In this document: one piece after another, positions 52,315 to 61,198 of the stretch
Layout: each line of letters starts with the position of its first letter
Position numbering within the stretch: the stretch's first letter is position 1
Origin: JAEZAA01 sp964514485
Lineage (GTDB): Bacteria; Pseudomonadota; Gammaproteobacteria; Pseudomonadales; Oleiphilaceae
Length of the DNA: 64,000 nt
Direction of reading: 5' to 3'
NCBI GenBank assembly: GCA_964514485.1
Contig: CAZEWG010000001.1
Span: 173,689 to 237,688 of the forward strand
Made by a program: the position numbers and the translations under genes
The notes under the pieces: generated by a model
The model's input: only the letters and a program-made list of their open reading frames with translations
The model's database searches: none
Told to the model about the DNA's origin: nothing

Positions 52315-52992
52315 TTAAAAACTGGCCCCCGACTGCAACAATAGCATCTCCAGGTCTTCCTGGCGCCGCTCCCGTGCCAGGGTCAAGGCCGTTTCTCCGG
52401 ACTCAGCCTGATAGTTCACATCCGCACCCGCCTGAATCAGTACCTGCGCCATTAGCAGTGAGCCCTGCGCCACCACATGCATCAACAGCGACCGGCCCTG
52501 GATCACCGTATTCACATCGGCTCCCGCGGCAATCAAGGCCTTGGCGGTCGGCAGGTTGCCATTACGCACGGCATGGGCGATGGGCGTCAGGTCAGCGGCG
52601 TCCCTTTGATCCAGCTTGGCACCGGCGGCGACCAAAACCCGAACGCTCTGCACATCGCCAGCGGCGGCCGCCTGATGCAGCGCGGAACTGCCGCTTTCCA
52701 CCCGCCCGAGGTTGGGATCAGCGCCTTCCTTCAACAGGAGCAGCACCATATCCCGCTGCCCCGCCTGGGCCGCCTCGGTCAGCGCCGTGCCCTGGGGGGC
52801 CACCGCATTCACCAACTCGCCCTGTTTAATCAGCCGACGAACAGTTTTCACATCTCCCTCGGCGGCAGCCTGCATTAAGGGAGTCGGAGCCGCTACCTGG
52901 GCCACTTCAGTGGCGGCGGGTTGACTGACACAGCCTTGCAAAGCAACGCCGCTCAGGGCCAAGACGAAAAACAAGGAACGCGTCTGATTCAT
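52315..52992 (-). CDS. Ankyrin-repeat lipoprotein
   Basis: 225-aa predicted lipoprotein with lipobox LQGC (residues about 18-21) followed by five or six ankyrin repeats (TPLMQAAAEGDVKTVRRLIK, SALHQAAAAGDVQSVRVLVA, TALTLARERRQEDLEMLLL). It should form a curved protein-binding surface in the periplasm. I start it at the ATG at 52992 because the signal peptide begins there; the frame extends 32 codons further but without a plausible export signal. No catalytic domain is present. It lies convergent with the hydrolase gene. Confidence 0.82.
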   Translation of the reverse strand: MNQTRSLFFVLALSGVALQGCVSQPAATEVAQVAAPTPLMQAAAEGDVKTVRRLIKQGELVNAVAPQGTALTEAAQAGQRDMVLLLLKEGADPNLGRVESGSSALHQAAAAGDVQSVRVLVAAGAKLDQRDAADLTPIAHAVRNGNLPTAKALIAAGADVNTVIQGRSLLMHVVAQGSLLMAQVLIQAGADVNYQAESGETALTLARERRQEDLEMLLLQSGASF

Positions 52993-53189
52993 GCGATTAA
53001 GTCCATGGGGTGCAGAATTGGCGTCTTTGTATCCAATTTGCATCGCGGGGTAAAGGAACCCCGTCATACTCTGAGGATAAGCCGCCACTTCTCTTCACCG
53101 GATCCTCTGGCAGAACCGGAACCCCATGCCCAAGCCAGCCGGGCCTGTTACAATAGCGGCCTCGTTTCAACCAGCAACCTAGGATCGCC

Positions 53190-53495
53190 ATGTCTACACA
53201 TCGTCCTGCATCGCCGGAAAAACCCCGCATCCTGATCCGCTACTGCCCGCTGTGCGGCTGGCTGCTCCGTAGCAGCTGGATGGCTCAGGAGTTGCTGACC
53301 ACCTTTCAGGACGAGTTGGGCGAGGTGAGCCTGCAACCGGCCGGTTCCGGCCTGTTCGAGATTTGGGTGGACGACACGCTGATCTGGTGTCGCAAGCGCG
53401 ATGGCGGCTTTCCCGACATTAAAATACTCAAACAACGGGTCCGGGATCAGGTCTGTCCGGACCGTTCGCTGGGCCATTCCGACCGAACCAGTTAA
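53190..53495 (+). CDS. Rdx-family (SelT/W/H-like) thioredoxin-fold protein
   Basis: 101-aa protein with the redox motif CPLC in ILIRYCPLCGWLLRSSW, corresponding to the CxxU/CxxC of selenoprotein W, and the later LFEIWVDDTLIWCRKRDGGF and IKILKQRVRDQV segments. In bacteria these proteins are of unknown function, presumably thiol-linked. It lies 18 bases before the helicase gene, probably in one operon. Confidence 0.88.
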   Translation: MSTHRPASPEKPRILIRYCPLCGWLLRSSWMAQELLTTFQDELGEVSLQPAGSGLFEIWVDDTLIWCRKRDGGFPDIKILKQRVRDQVCPDRSLGHSDRTS

Positions 53496-53513
53496 GCCCT
53501 AATACATCCCGGC

Positions 53514-55550
53514 ATGCAGTTAACCCCAGAACAGCGCGAGATCATTGAAGCGGAGGCGGCCCATTGCGTCATCACCGCCGTGGCCGGTAGTGGCAAGACC
53601 ACCACCCTCGCCTGGCGGATCTGCCATCTGCTGGAGCAGGGCGTGGACCCACGCCGCATCCTGATCCTGATGTTCAACCGGGCCGCCCGGGAAGACTTCG
53701 AGCGCAAGCTGCAAGCCGTGTGTCAAAACCGCTTTCCCCGGCTGCCGGAAATCCGCACCTTCCACGCCATGGGCTATCGCCTGTACCAGCGCTTTATCCG
53801 GGAAGACTACCTGCCGGCCTTCAACAGCAATATCCTCAGTGAGCAGGAGGTCCAGTTCCAGCTCTGGCAGCTGATTCGCCAGCTGGCACCGACCGAACAG
53901 CAAGACGACCTCCAGCGGGACAAAAAAGACCACATCGAGATTGCCACCGGCTTTATCGACCTGGTGAAAAGCTCTTTGCGGGACCCGGAGGAGCTGTTTG
54001 AGGAATTGGGTTACAGCGGGCGACACAGCTATCTGATCGACCTGTTCGATGCCTTCGAGGACTGGCGCAAGCACGAGCGGCGCATTACCTACGCGGACAT
54101 GCTCTACGAACCGGTGCTGGCCATTCGCCAGCACCCGGAACTGCAGACGCTGGTGGAGAACAAGATGGATATCATCCTGGTGGACGAATACCAGGACACC
54201 AACGAGGTCCAGCACCTGCTGCTCACCTATATCGCCGGTACCCGCGCCAAGGTCACGGTAGTAGGGGACCCGGACCAGACCATCTACGAGTTCCGCGGTG
54301 CCCGCCCGGAATACCTGCTGCACCGTTTTCGCCACCAGTTCCGGGAGCCCGTGGAGCAGACCCTGACCTATACCTTCCGTTACGGACATCGGGTCGCCCT
54401 GCTCGCCAACCACCTGATCACCCATAACCGGGACCGCAACGACGTGTTGTGCCGGGCCCATCCGGGCAACCCCGCGACCCGCACCTATCTGGTGGAAGCA
54501 CCCGAGGAGCCGGCCCAGATCCTGGAAATTCTCGCCCAGCAACAGGCCCAGGGTACGCCTCTGCAGGACATCGCCATTCTGGTCCGGGTCTGGAGTCAGG
54601 CGGTGAACATCGAACTGGCCCTGCTGGCTAACGACATTCCCTATCAGATCGACCAAAACAAAGGCGCCCTGTTTACCCGGGAGCTGGTCACCATGATGGA
54701 TCTGCTGGCCTTTGCCGATGACCGTTTTGCGGACCTGCCCCAAACCGAGCGCACCCTGGCATTTCAGCGGATCTTGCGGTTTCCCCATGTGGGCCTGAAA
54801 GAACCCCGTCTCCATGATATTGCCGCCCGGCTCGGTGCGCTGGATGAAGGCTGGATCGATTGGCTAATGGAAGAGCTGCCGGAAGGCCTGCCGCCCTTGG
54901 CCAAGCGCAAGCTGCGCCAAACCGCCCGCAGCCTGGACCGGATTCGCGGCCTGCGCAAACGGGCCGGCGAGGCCCTGGCCTACTATATCGAGGACACCGA
55001 ACTGCTGCGCAACCTGCGCGATCTGGCGCTGACCCATGATATCGCCGAAGATCGCATCGACCGGGTCCAAGGAGTGCTGCACTACCTCTCCAGCCTCAAG
55101 CAGGATTGCGGCGGTGCCCTGGACCACCTGCTGGCCCTGCGTCAACGGGCCGGCCAGCCCAGCCAACGCCAGGGCCTGATCCTCACCACCATTCACCGCA
55201 GCAAAGGCCTGGAGTGGCCGGTGGTGCTGATTCCCGGCCTCAACGACCGTTATCTGCCCCATATCCCCAAGGAGCCGGAAGACCTGGAAGGCCACCTGCA
55301 AAGCGAGCGCCGCCTGCTCTATGTGGCGATGACCCGCGCCCAACGGGCCCTGTACCTGCTCGTTCCGCCTGCGCCGGCTCGCAAGGGAGATACGGAGCCC
55401 AGCACCTTTGTGCAAGAGCTGAACTTTGAGCAGTGCGAGCAGTTGGGACACTGGTTTGAGAAAGAGACTCAAGCCCTGCCGGAAGAGCTTGGGGCCAAGC
55501 TCAGTGGAATCGCCAAGCGGTATCTGGCGCTGACCAAAGAGGCAGGTTAA
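53514..55550 (+). CDS. UvrD/Rep-type superfamily 1 helicase
   Basis: 678-aa DNA helicase, second of its kind in the window and clearly different from UvrD at 11068. Motifs: Walker A AVAGSGKTTTLAWR, RILILMFNRAAREDF, IILVDEYQDTNEVQ, VVGDPDQTIYEFRGARPEYL, TYTFRYGHRVALLANHL, LTTIHRSKGLEWPVVLIPG and LLYVAMTRAQRALYLLV. No nuclease domain follows, so it is not RecB-like. The biological role (repair or replication restart) is not set by the sequence. Confidence 0.9.
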   Translation: MQLTPEQREIIEAEAAHCVITAVAGSGKTTTLAWRICHLLEQGVDPRRILILMFNRAAREDFERKLQAVCQNRFPRLPEIRTFHAMGYRLYQRFIREDYLPAFNSNILSEQEVQFQLWQLIRQLAPTEQQDDLQRDKKDHIEIATGFIDLVKSSLRDPEELFEELGYSGRHSYLIDLFDAFEDWRKHERRITYADMLYEPVLAIRQHPELQTLVENKMDIILVDEYQDTNEVQHLLLTYIAGTRAKVTVVGDPDQTIYEFRGARPEYLLHRFRHQFREPVEQTLTYTFRYGHRVALLANHLITHNRDRNDVLCRAHPGNPATRTYLVEAPEEPAQILEILAQQQAQGTPLQDIAILVRVWSQAVNIELALLANDIPYQIDQNKGALFTRELVTMMDLLAFADDRFADLPQTERTLAFQRILRFPHVGLKEPRLHDIAARLGALDEGWIDWLMEELPEGLPPLAKRKLRQTARSLDRIRGLRKRAGEALAYYIEDTELLRNLRDLALTHDIAEDRIDRVQGVLHYLSSLKQDCGGALDHLLALRQRAGQPSQRQGLILTTIHRSKGLEWPVVLIPGLNDRYLPHIPKEPEDLEGHLQSERRLLYVAMTRAQRALYLLVPPAPARKGDTEPSTFVQELNFEQCEQLGHWFEKETQALPEELGAKLSGIAKRYLALTKEAG

Positions 55551-55729
55551 CCATTCTCAAGCAGACTCTCTGGATGCACAAAAAGCCATCTGCTCCGTTG
55601 CCATCCTTTGCATTTTTTGGCTTAATCCCCCACGCCCTCGGGCAACAGACCCTGGCCTGGCACTGACAAGAGCAGCCATTCCAGCGTCTATCCATCTCAA
55701 GGAAGACCTTTTAGTTTTTAGGGAAGAAA

Positions 55730-56437
55730 ATGAAATTTTTAGCCGTTTTTAAGTATGGATTCACCCTGATTGGCCTTGGCCTGGCCGCCATTGCCTTCAG
55801 CATGTACAGCAACACCCATTCTTTTCTTGACCATGCCGTCACCACCGAGGGGACGGTCACCCAGCTCGTCCGCTCCTACAGCTCCCAGAATAGCGGCTCT
55901 TCCAGTTACTTCCCCGTCATCCGGTTTTTTACCCCCGATGGAAACCTGGTGGAATTTCAGTCGTCCACGGGCAGCAATCCTCCCGCCTATTCCACAGGCG
56001 AACTGGTGGAGGTGCTGTATCGTCCCGAAGCGCCGGAACGGGCCCGAATCAACAGCTTCTCATCCCTTTGGGGCGCCACACTCGTTGTCGGCGGGATTGG
56101 CCTGGCGTTTTTTTTGACGGGTTTTAGCATCATCCTGGCTGGCTCTCTGGGTAAACGTAAGGCTAACTACCTGCTGCAGCACGGCACGCCGATAAATTCC
56201 CAGTTCCAAGGGGTGGAGCAGAACACAGCCATCTCAATGAATGGCCGCCATCCCTACCGGGTGCTGGCCCAATGGCAAAATCCGGCTACCTCGGAAGTTC
56301 ATGTATTCCGGAGCAGGAACCTGTGGTTTGATCCCACCAGCTATCTTCAAGATAACGCCATTACCGTTTATCTGGACAAAGACAATCCCAAGAAGTATTA
56401 CATGGACTTGTCTTTCCTGCCGAAGCTTGCGAACTAA
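55730..56437 (+). CDS. DUF3592 membrane protein
   Basis: 235-aa protein with two membrane helices (residues about 7-24 and 118-140) enclosing an extracytoplasmic beta-rich domain: GTVTQLVRSYSSQNSGSSSY, YFPVIRFFTPDGNLVEFQSS and YSTGELVEVLYRPEAPERAR, the DUF3592 pattern. A similar domain is repeated after the second helix (HPYRVLAQWQNPATSEVHVF, ITVYLDKDNPKKYYMDL). GGGAAGAAA precedes the ATG. Function unknown. Confidence 0.82.
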   Translation: MKFLAVFKYGFTLIGLGLAAIAFSMYSNTHSFLDHAVTTEGTVTQLVRSYSSQNSGSSSYFPVIRFFTPDGNLVEFQSSTGSNPPAYSTGELVEVLYRPEAPERARINSFSSLWGATLVVGGIGLAFFLTGFSIILAGSLGKRKANYLLQHGTPINSQFQGVEQNTAISMNGRHPYRVLAQWQNPATSEVHVFRSRNLWFDPTSYLQDNAITVYLDKDNPKKYYMDLSFLPKLAN

Positions 56438-56502
56438 GACTACCCCGGGGCGGCCTGGCGCCGCCTAAGATGTACCCGTCAGAGCCAACCAAGGAGTGCC
56501 CC

Positions 56503-57534
56503 ATGGAGTTGAGTCGCCGTCTCCTGAAAGAAGCCACGGACCAGGGGCTTCTCACGGAGCCCCAAGCAGAAAGGCTCTGGCAGTTCCTGGCAGAACGGGC
56601 CCAGGACAAGCCCCGCTTCAGTTTCACCCATATCCTCTACTACTTCGGCGGCCTGATCGCCATTGGCGCCATGACGCTGTTTATGACCCTGGGCTGGGAG
56701 CAGTTCGGCGGCTGGGGCCTGTTCACCATCGCCCTGCTCTATGCCCTGGTCGGCCTGGGGCTCACCGAGCATTTCCTGCGCAAGCGCCTAGCGATTCCCG
56801 CCGGCATCGTGGCTACCTTTGTGGTGGCGCTCACTCCATTGGCGGTTTATGGCCTGCAGCAGGCCTTGGGGTTATGGGCCGAGGGGCGGGATTACCGGGA
56901 CTACCACGCCTATATCGACTGGCGCTGGCTGCTGATGGAATTGGCCACCCTGGCCGTCGGCGCCATCCTGCTGTGGCGTTATCGCCTGCCCTTCCTGGTA
57001 ATGCCGGTGGCCGTCACCCTCTGGTATATGAGCATGGACCTGGCGCCCTTTCTGTTTGGCTGGGAGGACTACAGCTGGGAGTTGCGCAAATTTGTCTCCC
57101 TCTGGTTTGGCCTGCTCATCGTCCTGTTAGCCTTTTGGGTGGATCTGCGCACCCGCCAGGACAAAGACTTTGCCTTTTGGCTTTATCTGTTCGGGGTCGT
57201 GGCCTTCTGGTGCGGCCTGACCCTGATGAAGTCCGACAATGAGCTGAGCAAGTTCCTGTACTTCTGCATCAACCTGCTGATGATCGGCGTCGGTGCGGTG
57301 CTGTCGCGCCGGGTGTTTGTCGTGTTCGGAGGGCTGGGCAGCGCCGGTTACCTGGGTTATCTGGCCTATGATGTCTTTAAAGACAGCCTGCTGTTTCCAT
57401 TCCTGCTCACCGCCATCGGTCTCGCCATTATCTACCTGGGCATTCTCTGGCAGCGTCACGAGACCTCCATCAGCCTCAAGCTGCGGGCCCGATTGCCCGC
57501 GCCCCTGAGAGACGTGATCGAACGCGGGCACTAA
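56503..57534 (+). CDS. Polytopic membrane protein, DUF2157-like
   Basis: 343-aa protein with an N-terminal soluble helix pair (SRRLLKEATDQGLLTEPQAE, RLWQFLAER) and about ten hydrophobic segments. The start, a cytoplasmic segment that reads like a short shufflon before membrane helices (HILYYFGGLIAIGAMTLFMT), resembles DUF2157-type proteins. AAGGAG lies seven bases before the ATG at 56503. A further 11 codons upstream are open but have no ribosome site. Role unknown. Confidence 0.72.
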   Translation: MELSRRLLKEATDQGLLTEPQAERLWQFLAERAQDKPRFSFTHILYYFGGLIAIGAMTLFMTLGWEQFGGWGLFTIALLYALVGLGLTEHFLRKRLAIPAGIVATFVVALTPLAVYGLQQALGLWAEGRDYRDYHAYIDWRWLLMELATLAVGAILLWRYRLPFLVMPVAVTLWYMSMDLAPFLFGWEDYSWELRKFVSLWFGLLIVLLAFWVDLRTRQDKDFAFWLYLFGVVAFWCGLTLMKSDNELSKFLYFCINLLMIGVGAVLSRRVFVVFGGLGSAGYLGYLAYDVFKDSLLFPFLLTAIGLAIIYLGILWQRHETSISLKLRARLPAPLRDVIERGH

Positions 57535-57587
57535 GCCCGCCCCGGAAGAGTTGTAGACGGCGCTAACCGCGCTTCATCCCCAACTCT

Positions 57588-58535
57588 TCACCCTCCCAGC
57601 CCCTCGATATAGCGGATCATCCGCGCCCGCATTTCCTCATCCGGCAGGCGTCCATAGGCGGCGCCCATATTGTCGATCATATGGCGCGCACGGCTGGTGG
57701 CGGGTGTCACGGCGGTGACCGTGGGATTGGAGATCACGAATTTGAGGAAAAACTGCGCCCAGGAGTGGGCATCGAACTCCGCCGCCCAATCCGGCAGCGG
57801 CTTGCCTTTCACCAGCTCCCAGAGCCGGGTGCGGCCAAACGGCGCATACACCAACACCGCCATGCCCAAGTCCCTCGCCAGGGGCAGAATCCGTTCTTCC
57901 ATGGTGCGGTTGTCGATGGCATAGTCGATCCCGATAAAATCCAGGGGGCGGCGATTCATCAGCTGGTTCAGTTCGTCATACTGATAGGGAAAGGTGGTAG
58001 TCACCCCGATATAGCGCACCCGCTTCTGCTCCTTCAGCTCCTGAAGCAGCTGGAACTGGGTGGGGACATCCCCCAGGTTGTGCACCTGAATCAGATCAAT
58101 CACCTCTTTACCCGAACGCTTGAACGACATTTCCAATTGCGCCCGGGCCTGGATCGGGTCCGCCGTGCCACCGCGTCCCGCCACGTTGACCTTGGTGGCC
58201 CAGAACAGCTGATCCACCACCCCCAGCTCCTGGGCCACCTGACCGGCCACCTCTTCCGACGCCCCATAGCTGGGAGCGGTGTCGAACACCTTGCCGCCCT
58301 TGGCCAAAAGCGCCTGCAACACCTCGCGCACCGCGGCCGTATCCTGATCAGAAGCGACACTGGCAAAGGTTGCCGAACTGCCCAGGCCCACCACCGGCAA
58401 CAGTTCTCCCGAAGACGGGATGGGTCGGGTAATCAGCTCCAGCGGTTTGTCCTCCGCCCACAATAGACGGGGATGGATCGCCAGGGAAACACCGGCGGCC
58501 AGGGCCAGCTTCAGATAATCGCGACGGGAAATCAT
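57588..58535 (-). CDS. Tat-exported aldo/keto reductase
   Basis: 315-aa oxidoreductase carrying a twin-arginine signal (MISRRDYLKLALAAGVSLAI). The TIM-barrel catalytic tetrad is visible: Asp and Tyr in VFDTAPSYGAS, Lys in FWATKVNV, His in LIQVHNLGD. Export of a reductase of this fold is unusual because the NADPH it would need is cytoplasmic; folding with bound cofactor before Tat export is possible. ATG at 58535 has GAGGA seven bases before and overlaps the stop of the transporter gene (ATGA). Confidence 0.85.
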   Translation of the reverse strand: MISRRDYLKLALAAGVSLAIHPRLLWAEDKPLELITRPIPSSGELLPVVGLGSSATFASVASDQDTAAVREVLQALLAKGGKVFDTAPSYGASEEVAGQVAQELGVVDQLFWATKVNVAGRGGTADPIQARAQLEMSFKRSGKEVIDLIQVHNLGDVPTQFQLLQELKEQKRVRYIGVTTTFPYQYDELNQLMNRRPLDFIGIDYAIDNRTMEERILPLARDLGMAVLVYAPFGRTRLWELVKGKPLPDWAAEFDAHSWAQFFLKFVISNPTVTAVTPATSRARHMIDNMGAAYGRLPDEEMRARMIRYIEGLGG

Positions 58536-59860
58536 TGGGAAGTCCTCGTGGTCATCGTTTCTTTTCCTTGAACTTGGGATGGGGCCTGCTCGGTGAGCGC
58601 CAGACGCTGCTGCACCCGACCCAGCCAAAAGCCCAGTGCCGCCCAGACCAACGCCAGGGGAACCACCACACTGGCAATGGCCGCCAGCCCCATTCCCAGC
58701 CGTCCCAGCAGCCCTTCCAGTTGGGCCCCCACCACATCGCCACCCCGATACACAAAGGTATCGATAAAGGCTTTCGCTTTATACTTGTCCTCTCGCCCGA
58801 CCACCGTAAACAGGGTTTCCCGCGCGGGCCGCATCAGGGCGCGCTGCACCGCGCGAAATGCCGACTCCAGGGCAATCAGTACCGCCAGCGAGCCCACCAG
58901 GGCCAGCCCGACAAACCCCAGGGCCGCGGTTAACGGCAGCAGAACCAACGTGATGGACACCCCCAGCCGCTTCATCAGGTGCCCGGCAACCACCGCCTGC
59001 AGCAGCAGGGTCACCGCCTGAGTGATCAGGTCGATGCGGGCAAAGATGGCGGTACGCTGATCCAGACCTTCATCAATCGCGGCAACCATCTGCAACCGGG
59101 TGAAATAAATCATCGTCGCCATAATGGCCACAATAACCACATAACTGGCGATCCCCAGCAGATAGGGGGAGCGGATGACCGCCCCGATCCCCTTCCAGGC
59201 CTTGCCACCAATCGGCTCCTGGTCAGTTTGACCCACCAAACCCCCGGAAGTCTGATCAGTGCCGGTTCGGGTCACGGCCCAGCAGGCCACCAGCGCCAGC
59301 AGTAAAAATCCGGCGGAAACCAACAACAGGGCCGGGGTGCCCAAGGGCTTGGCCAGCAGGGACGACAACCAGGGCCCAAAAATCGCGCCACAGGTTCCCC
59401 CCACGGCAATCAGGCCAAACAGGCGTTTGCCCTGGTCATAGCTGAACCGGTCCGCCATCAATGCCCAAAACACCATGGTGACAAACAGGTTGAACACGCT
59501 GTACCAGACATAAAACACCTGCCCGGTCGTCACCCCAATCACCTCGGGCGCCAGAATCATAATGAGGTAAAAAACCACCAGACTGGTCCCGAAAAACAGG
59601 TAGGTGGCGGTGATGAAATACAGGCGCCGCAAGCGGCTGACCAACAGTCCAAACAGGGGGTTCACCAACAGAGTGATCACGGCGGTGCCAACAAACAGCC
59701 AACGCACACTCTCGATCCCGCTTTGCAGCCCCAGGGCCTCCCGGGCCGGACGCAGGATCATCAGCGCGGTCAGCACACAGAAAAAGAAAATGACCGCCCA
59801 CGCCACAGGCACGATCTCGTCCCGGTTCACGTTGAACAGCTGCGGAAAGATTTTTTTCAT
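58532..59860 (-). CDS. MFS-type or NTP/NDP-exchange-like transporter
   Basis: 442-aa inner-membrane protein with about 12 hydrophobic segments. It starts MKKIFPQLFNVNRDEIVPVA, and the next part (VLTALMILRPAREALGLQSG) together with FGLIAVGGTCGAIFGPWLSS recalls bacterial proteins annotated as NTP/NDP exchange transporters as well as generic MFS carriers. I cannot decide between them. It is translationally coupled to the Tat-exported reductase downstream, suggesting that both handle the same compound. Start at ATG 59860; a start seven codons earlier is possible. Confidence 0.78.
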   Translation of the reverse strand: MKKIFPQLFNVNRDEIVPVAWAVIFFFCVLTALMILRPAREALGLQSGIESVRWLFVGTAVITLLVNPLFGLLVSRLRRLYFITATYLFFGTSLVVFYLIMILAPEVIGVTTGQVFYVWYSVFNLFVTMVFWALMADRFSYDQGKRLFGLIAVGGTCGAIFGPWLSSLLAKPLGTPALLLVSAGFLLLALVACWAVTRTGTDQTSGGLVGQTDQEPIGGKAWKGIGAVIRSPYLLGIASYVVIVAIMATMIYFTRLQMVAAIDEGLDQRTAIFARIDLITQAVTLLLQAVVAGHLMKRLGVSITLVLLPLTAALGFVGLALVGSLAVLIALESAFRAVQRALMRPARETLFTVVGREDKYKAKAFIDTFVYRGGDVVGAQLEGLLGRLGMGLAAIASVVVPLALVWAALGFWLGRVQQRLALTEQAPSQVQGKETMTTRTSQ

Positions 59861-60148
59861 AAAAAGGCATGCCCTGGCCAATACCCGTCAAGCTTACAGA
59901 AAATTTGCCCGCTGACCGCCGCGCTCCCGCACACTTCCTCCGCCAACGGGGGCCAAATACGGCCCAAAAACGAGTTTTTTTACCCTTTGCAACGCCGCTT
60001 ACGAAAATGAACTACTTTTACCTCAAATATGGACTAGACTTTTAAGCCTTCAGATCCCTTTCCGCCTGATTTAATTGGCGGATAAGTTAATCAGCACGCT
60101 GCCCGACTCCGGGCACGCCAGCAGCCATTAGTAGCCGAGTGTAATCAG
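59861..60148 (+). other. Region upstream of parM: palindromes but no clear iterons
   Basis: 288 bases between the divergent transporter and parM. CTGATT at 60066 and TTAATCAG at 60087-60094 form an imperfect palindrome, and GCCCG/CGGGC at 60101-60114 a short hairpin. R1-type parC has ten 11-base direct repeats around the promoter; I see no such array, so a centromere, if present, is of another form or place. Confidence 0.4.
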
Positions 60149-61198
60149 ATGAACGCCCCTGTCATGAAGATCGCCATTGACGATGGCTCAAGCAACGTCA
60201 AAGTAAGCTGGATTGAAAATGGAGTTCTCAAAACCATCGTTTCTCCCAACTCCTTTCGCAAGGACTGGAAAAGCGCTGCCCTGCTTAACGGCCAGAAGGT
60301 CTACAACTACAGCATCGGCACCACCAAATACACCTATGACGCCACCTCTGACAAGGCACTGTCCACCACCCATATTGAATTCCAGTACGGCGACCTGAAC
60401 CTGTTGGCCGTCCACCATGCCCTGCTGCAGACCGGCCTGACACCCTGCCCGGTGAAAGTCATCGCCACCCTGCCCATTACGGAATACTACCGCCCCGATG
60501 ACTGCCAGAAAGACGAAGTCAAAATCGAGGCCAAACGCCAGAACCTGATGCGGGAGATCAGCCTGAACAAAGGCGAGCTGTTCCAGATCGTCGAGGTCGA
60601 AGTCATGCCCGAGGGACTGCCGGCCGCGCTGTCCCACCTGCTCAGCTCCAACTGCAACGAGTTCACCAAGTCCCTGGTGATCGACTGTGGCGGCACCACC
60701 TTGGACATGGGCATCATTGTCGGTGAGTTCGACGAGGTTTCCGCCATTTACGGCAACAAGGAAATTGGGGTTTCCATGGTGACGGACGCCGCCCGCAAGG
60801 CTTTAGCGGCCGCCGACAGCGACTCCAGCTATCTGGTGGCCAACGAGCTGATCAAGCGCCGTCACGATATGGACTTTGTCCAGAGCGTGATCAACGACGA
60901 AAGCCGTATCCCGGAAATTCTGGAGAAGATCGAAACGAAAATCCGCGAACTGGGCGAGCAGGTCGCTTATGAAGCGAAGAAGTTTGCCAAGAATCCCAAC
61001 CGTGTTTATCTGGTGGGCGGCGGTGCCGTGCTGATCGCGGATGCCATTCGAGAAGCCTACGCTGTTCTGGGTGACCGGGTCGTGTTGATCGACAATGCAC
61101 AAACCGCACTTTGCCGTGAAATGTGTCTCTACCACTCCAGCGAGTCCGTGACTGAAGAAGACAAACCGGTCATGCTTGAGGTTGGAGAGCATGAGTGA
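60149..61198 (+). CDS. parM: ParM/StbA actin-like segregation protein
   Basis: 349-aa actin-fold ATPase that polymerises to push DNA copies apart. It follows plasmid R1 ParM from end to end: phosphate 1 loop IAIDDGSSNVKVSW, then SPNSFRKDW, LLAVHHALLQTGL, TLPITEYYRP, EVEVMPEGLPAAL, phosphate 2 loop LVIDCGGTTLDMG, GNKEIGVSMVTDAARKAL and the adenosine motif YLVGGGAVLIADAI. The length is slightly over the 320 aa of R1 ParM, mainly through a charged tail. Start at 60149; the Met at residue 6 is an alternative. The ribosome site is weak. It overlaps the ParR-like gene by eight bases. Confidence 0.92.
   Translation: MNAPVMKIAIDDGSSNVKVSWIENGVLKTIVSPNSFRKDWKSAALLNGQKVYNYSIGTTKYTYDATSDKALSTTHIEFQYGDLNLLAVHHALLQTGLTPCPVKVIATLPITEYYRPDDCQKDEVKIEAKRQNLMREISLNKGELFQIVEVEVMPEGLPAALSHLLSSNCNEFTKSLVIDCGGTTLDMGIIVGEFDEVSAIYGNKEIGVSMVTDAARKALAAADSDSSYLVANELIKRRHDMDFVQSVINDESRIPEILEKIETKIRELGEQVAYEAKKFAKNPNRVYLVGGGAVLIADAIREAYAVLGDRVVLIDNAQTALCREMCLYHSSESVTEEDKPVMLEVGEHE

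Noticed and set aside
59861..60148. R1-type parC iteron array upstream of parM
   Set aside because: I looked for repeated 10-12-base units; only short partial matches such as CTTTTA recur. No array is visible.
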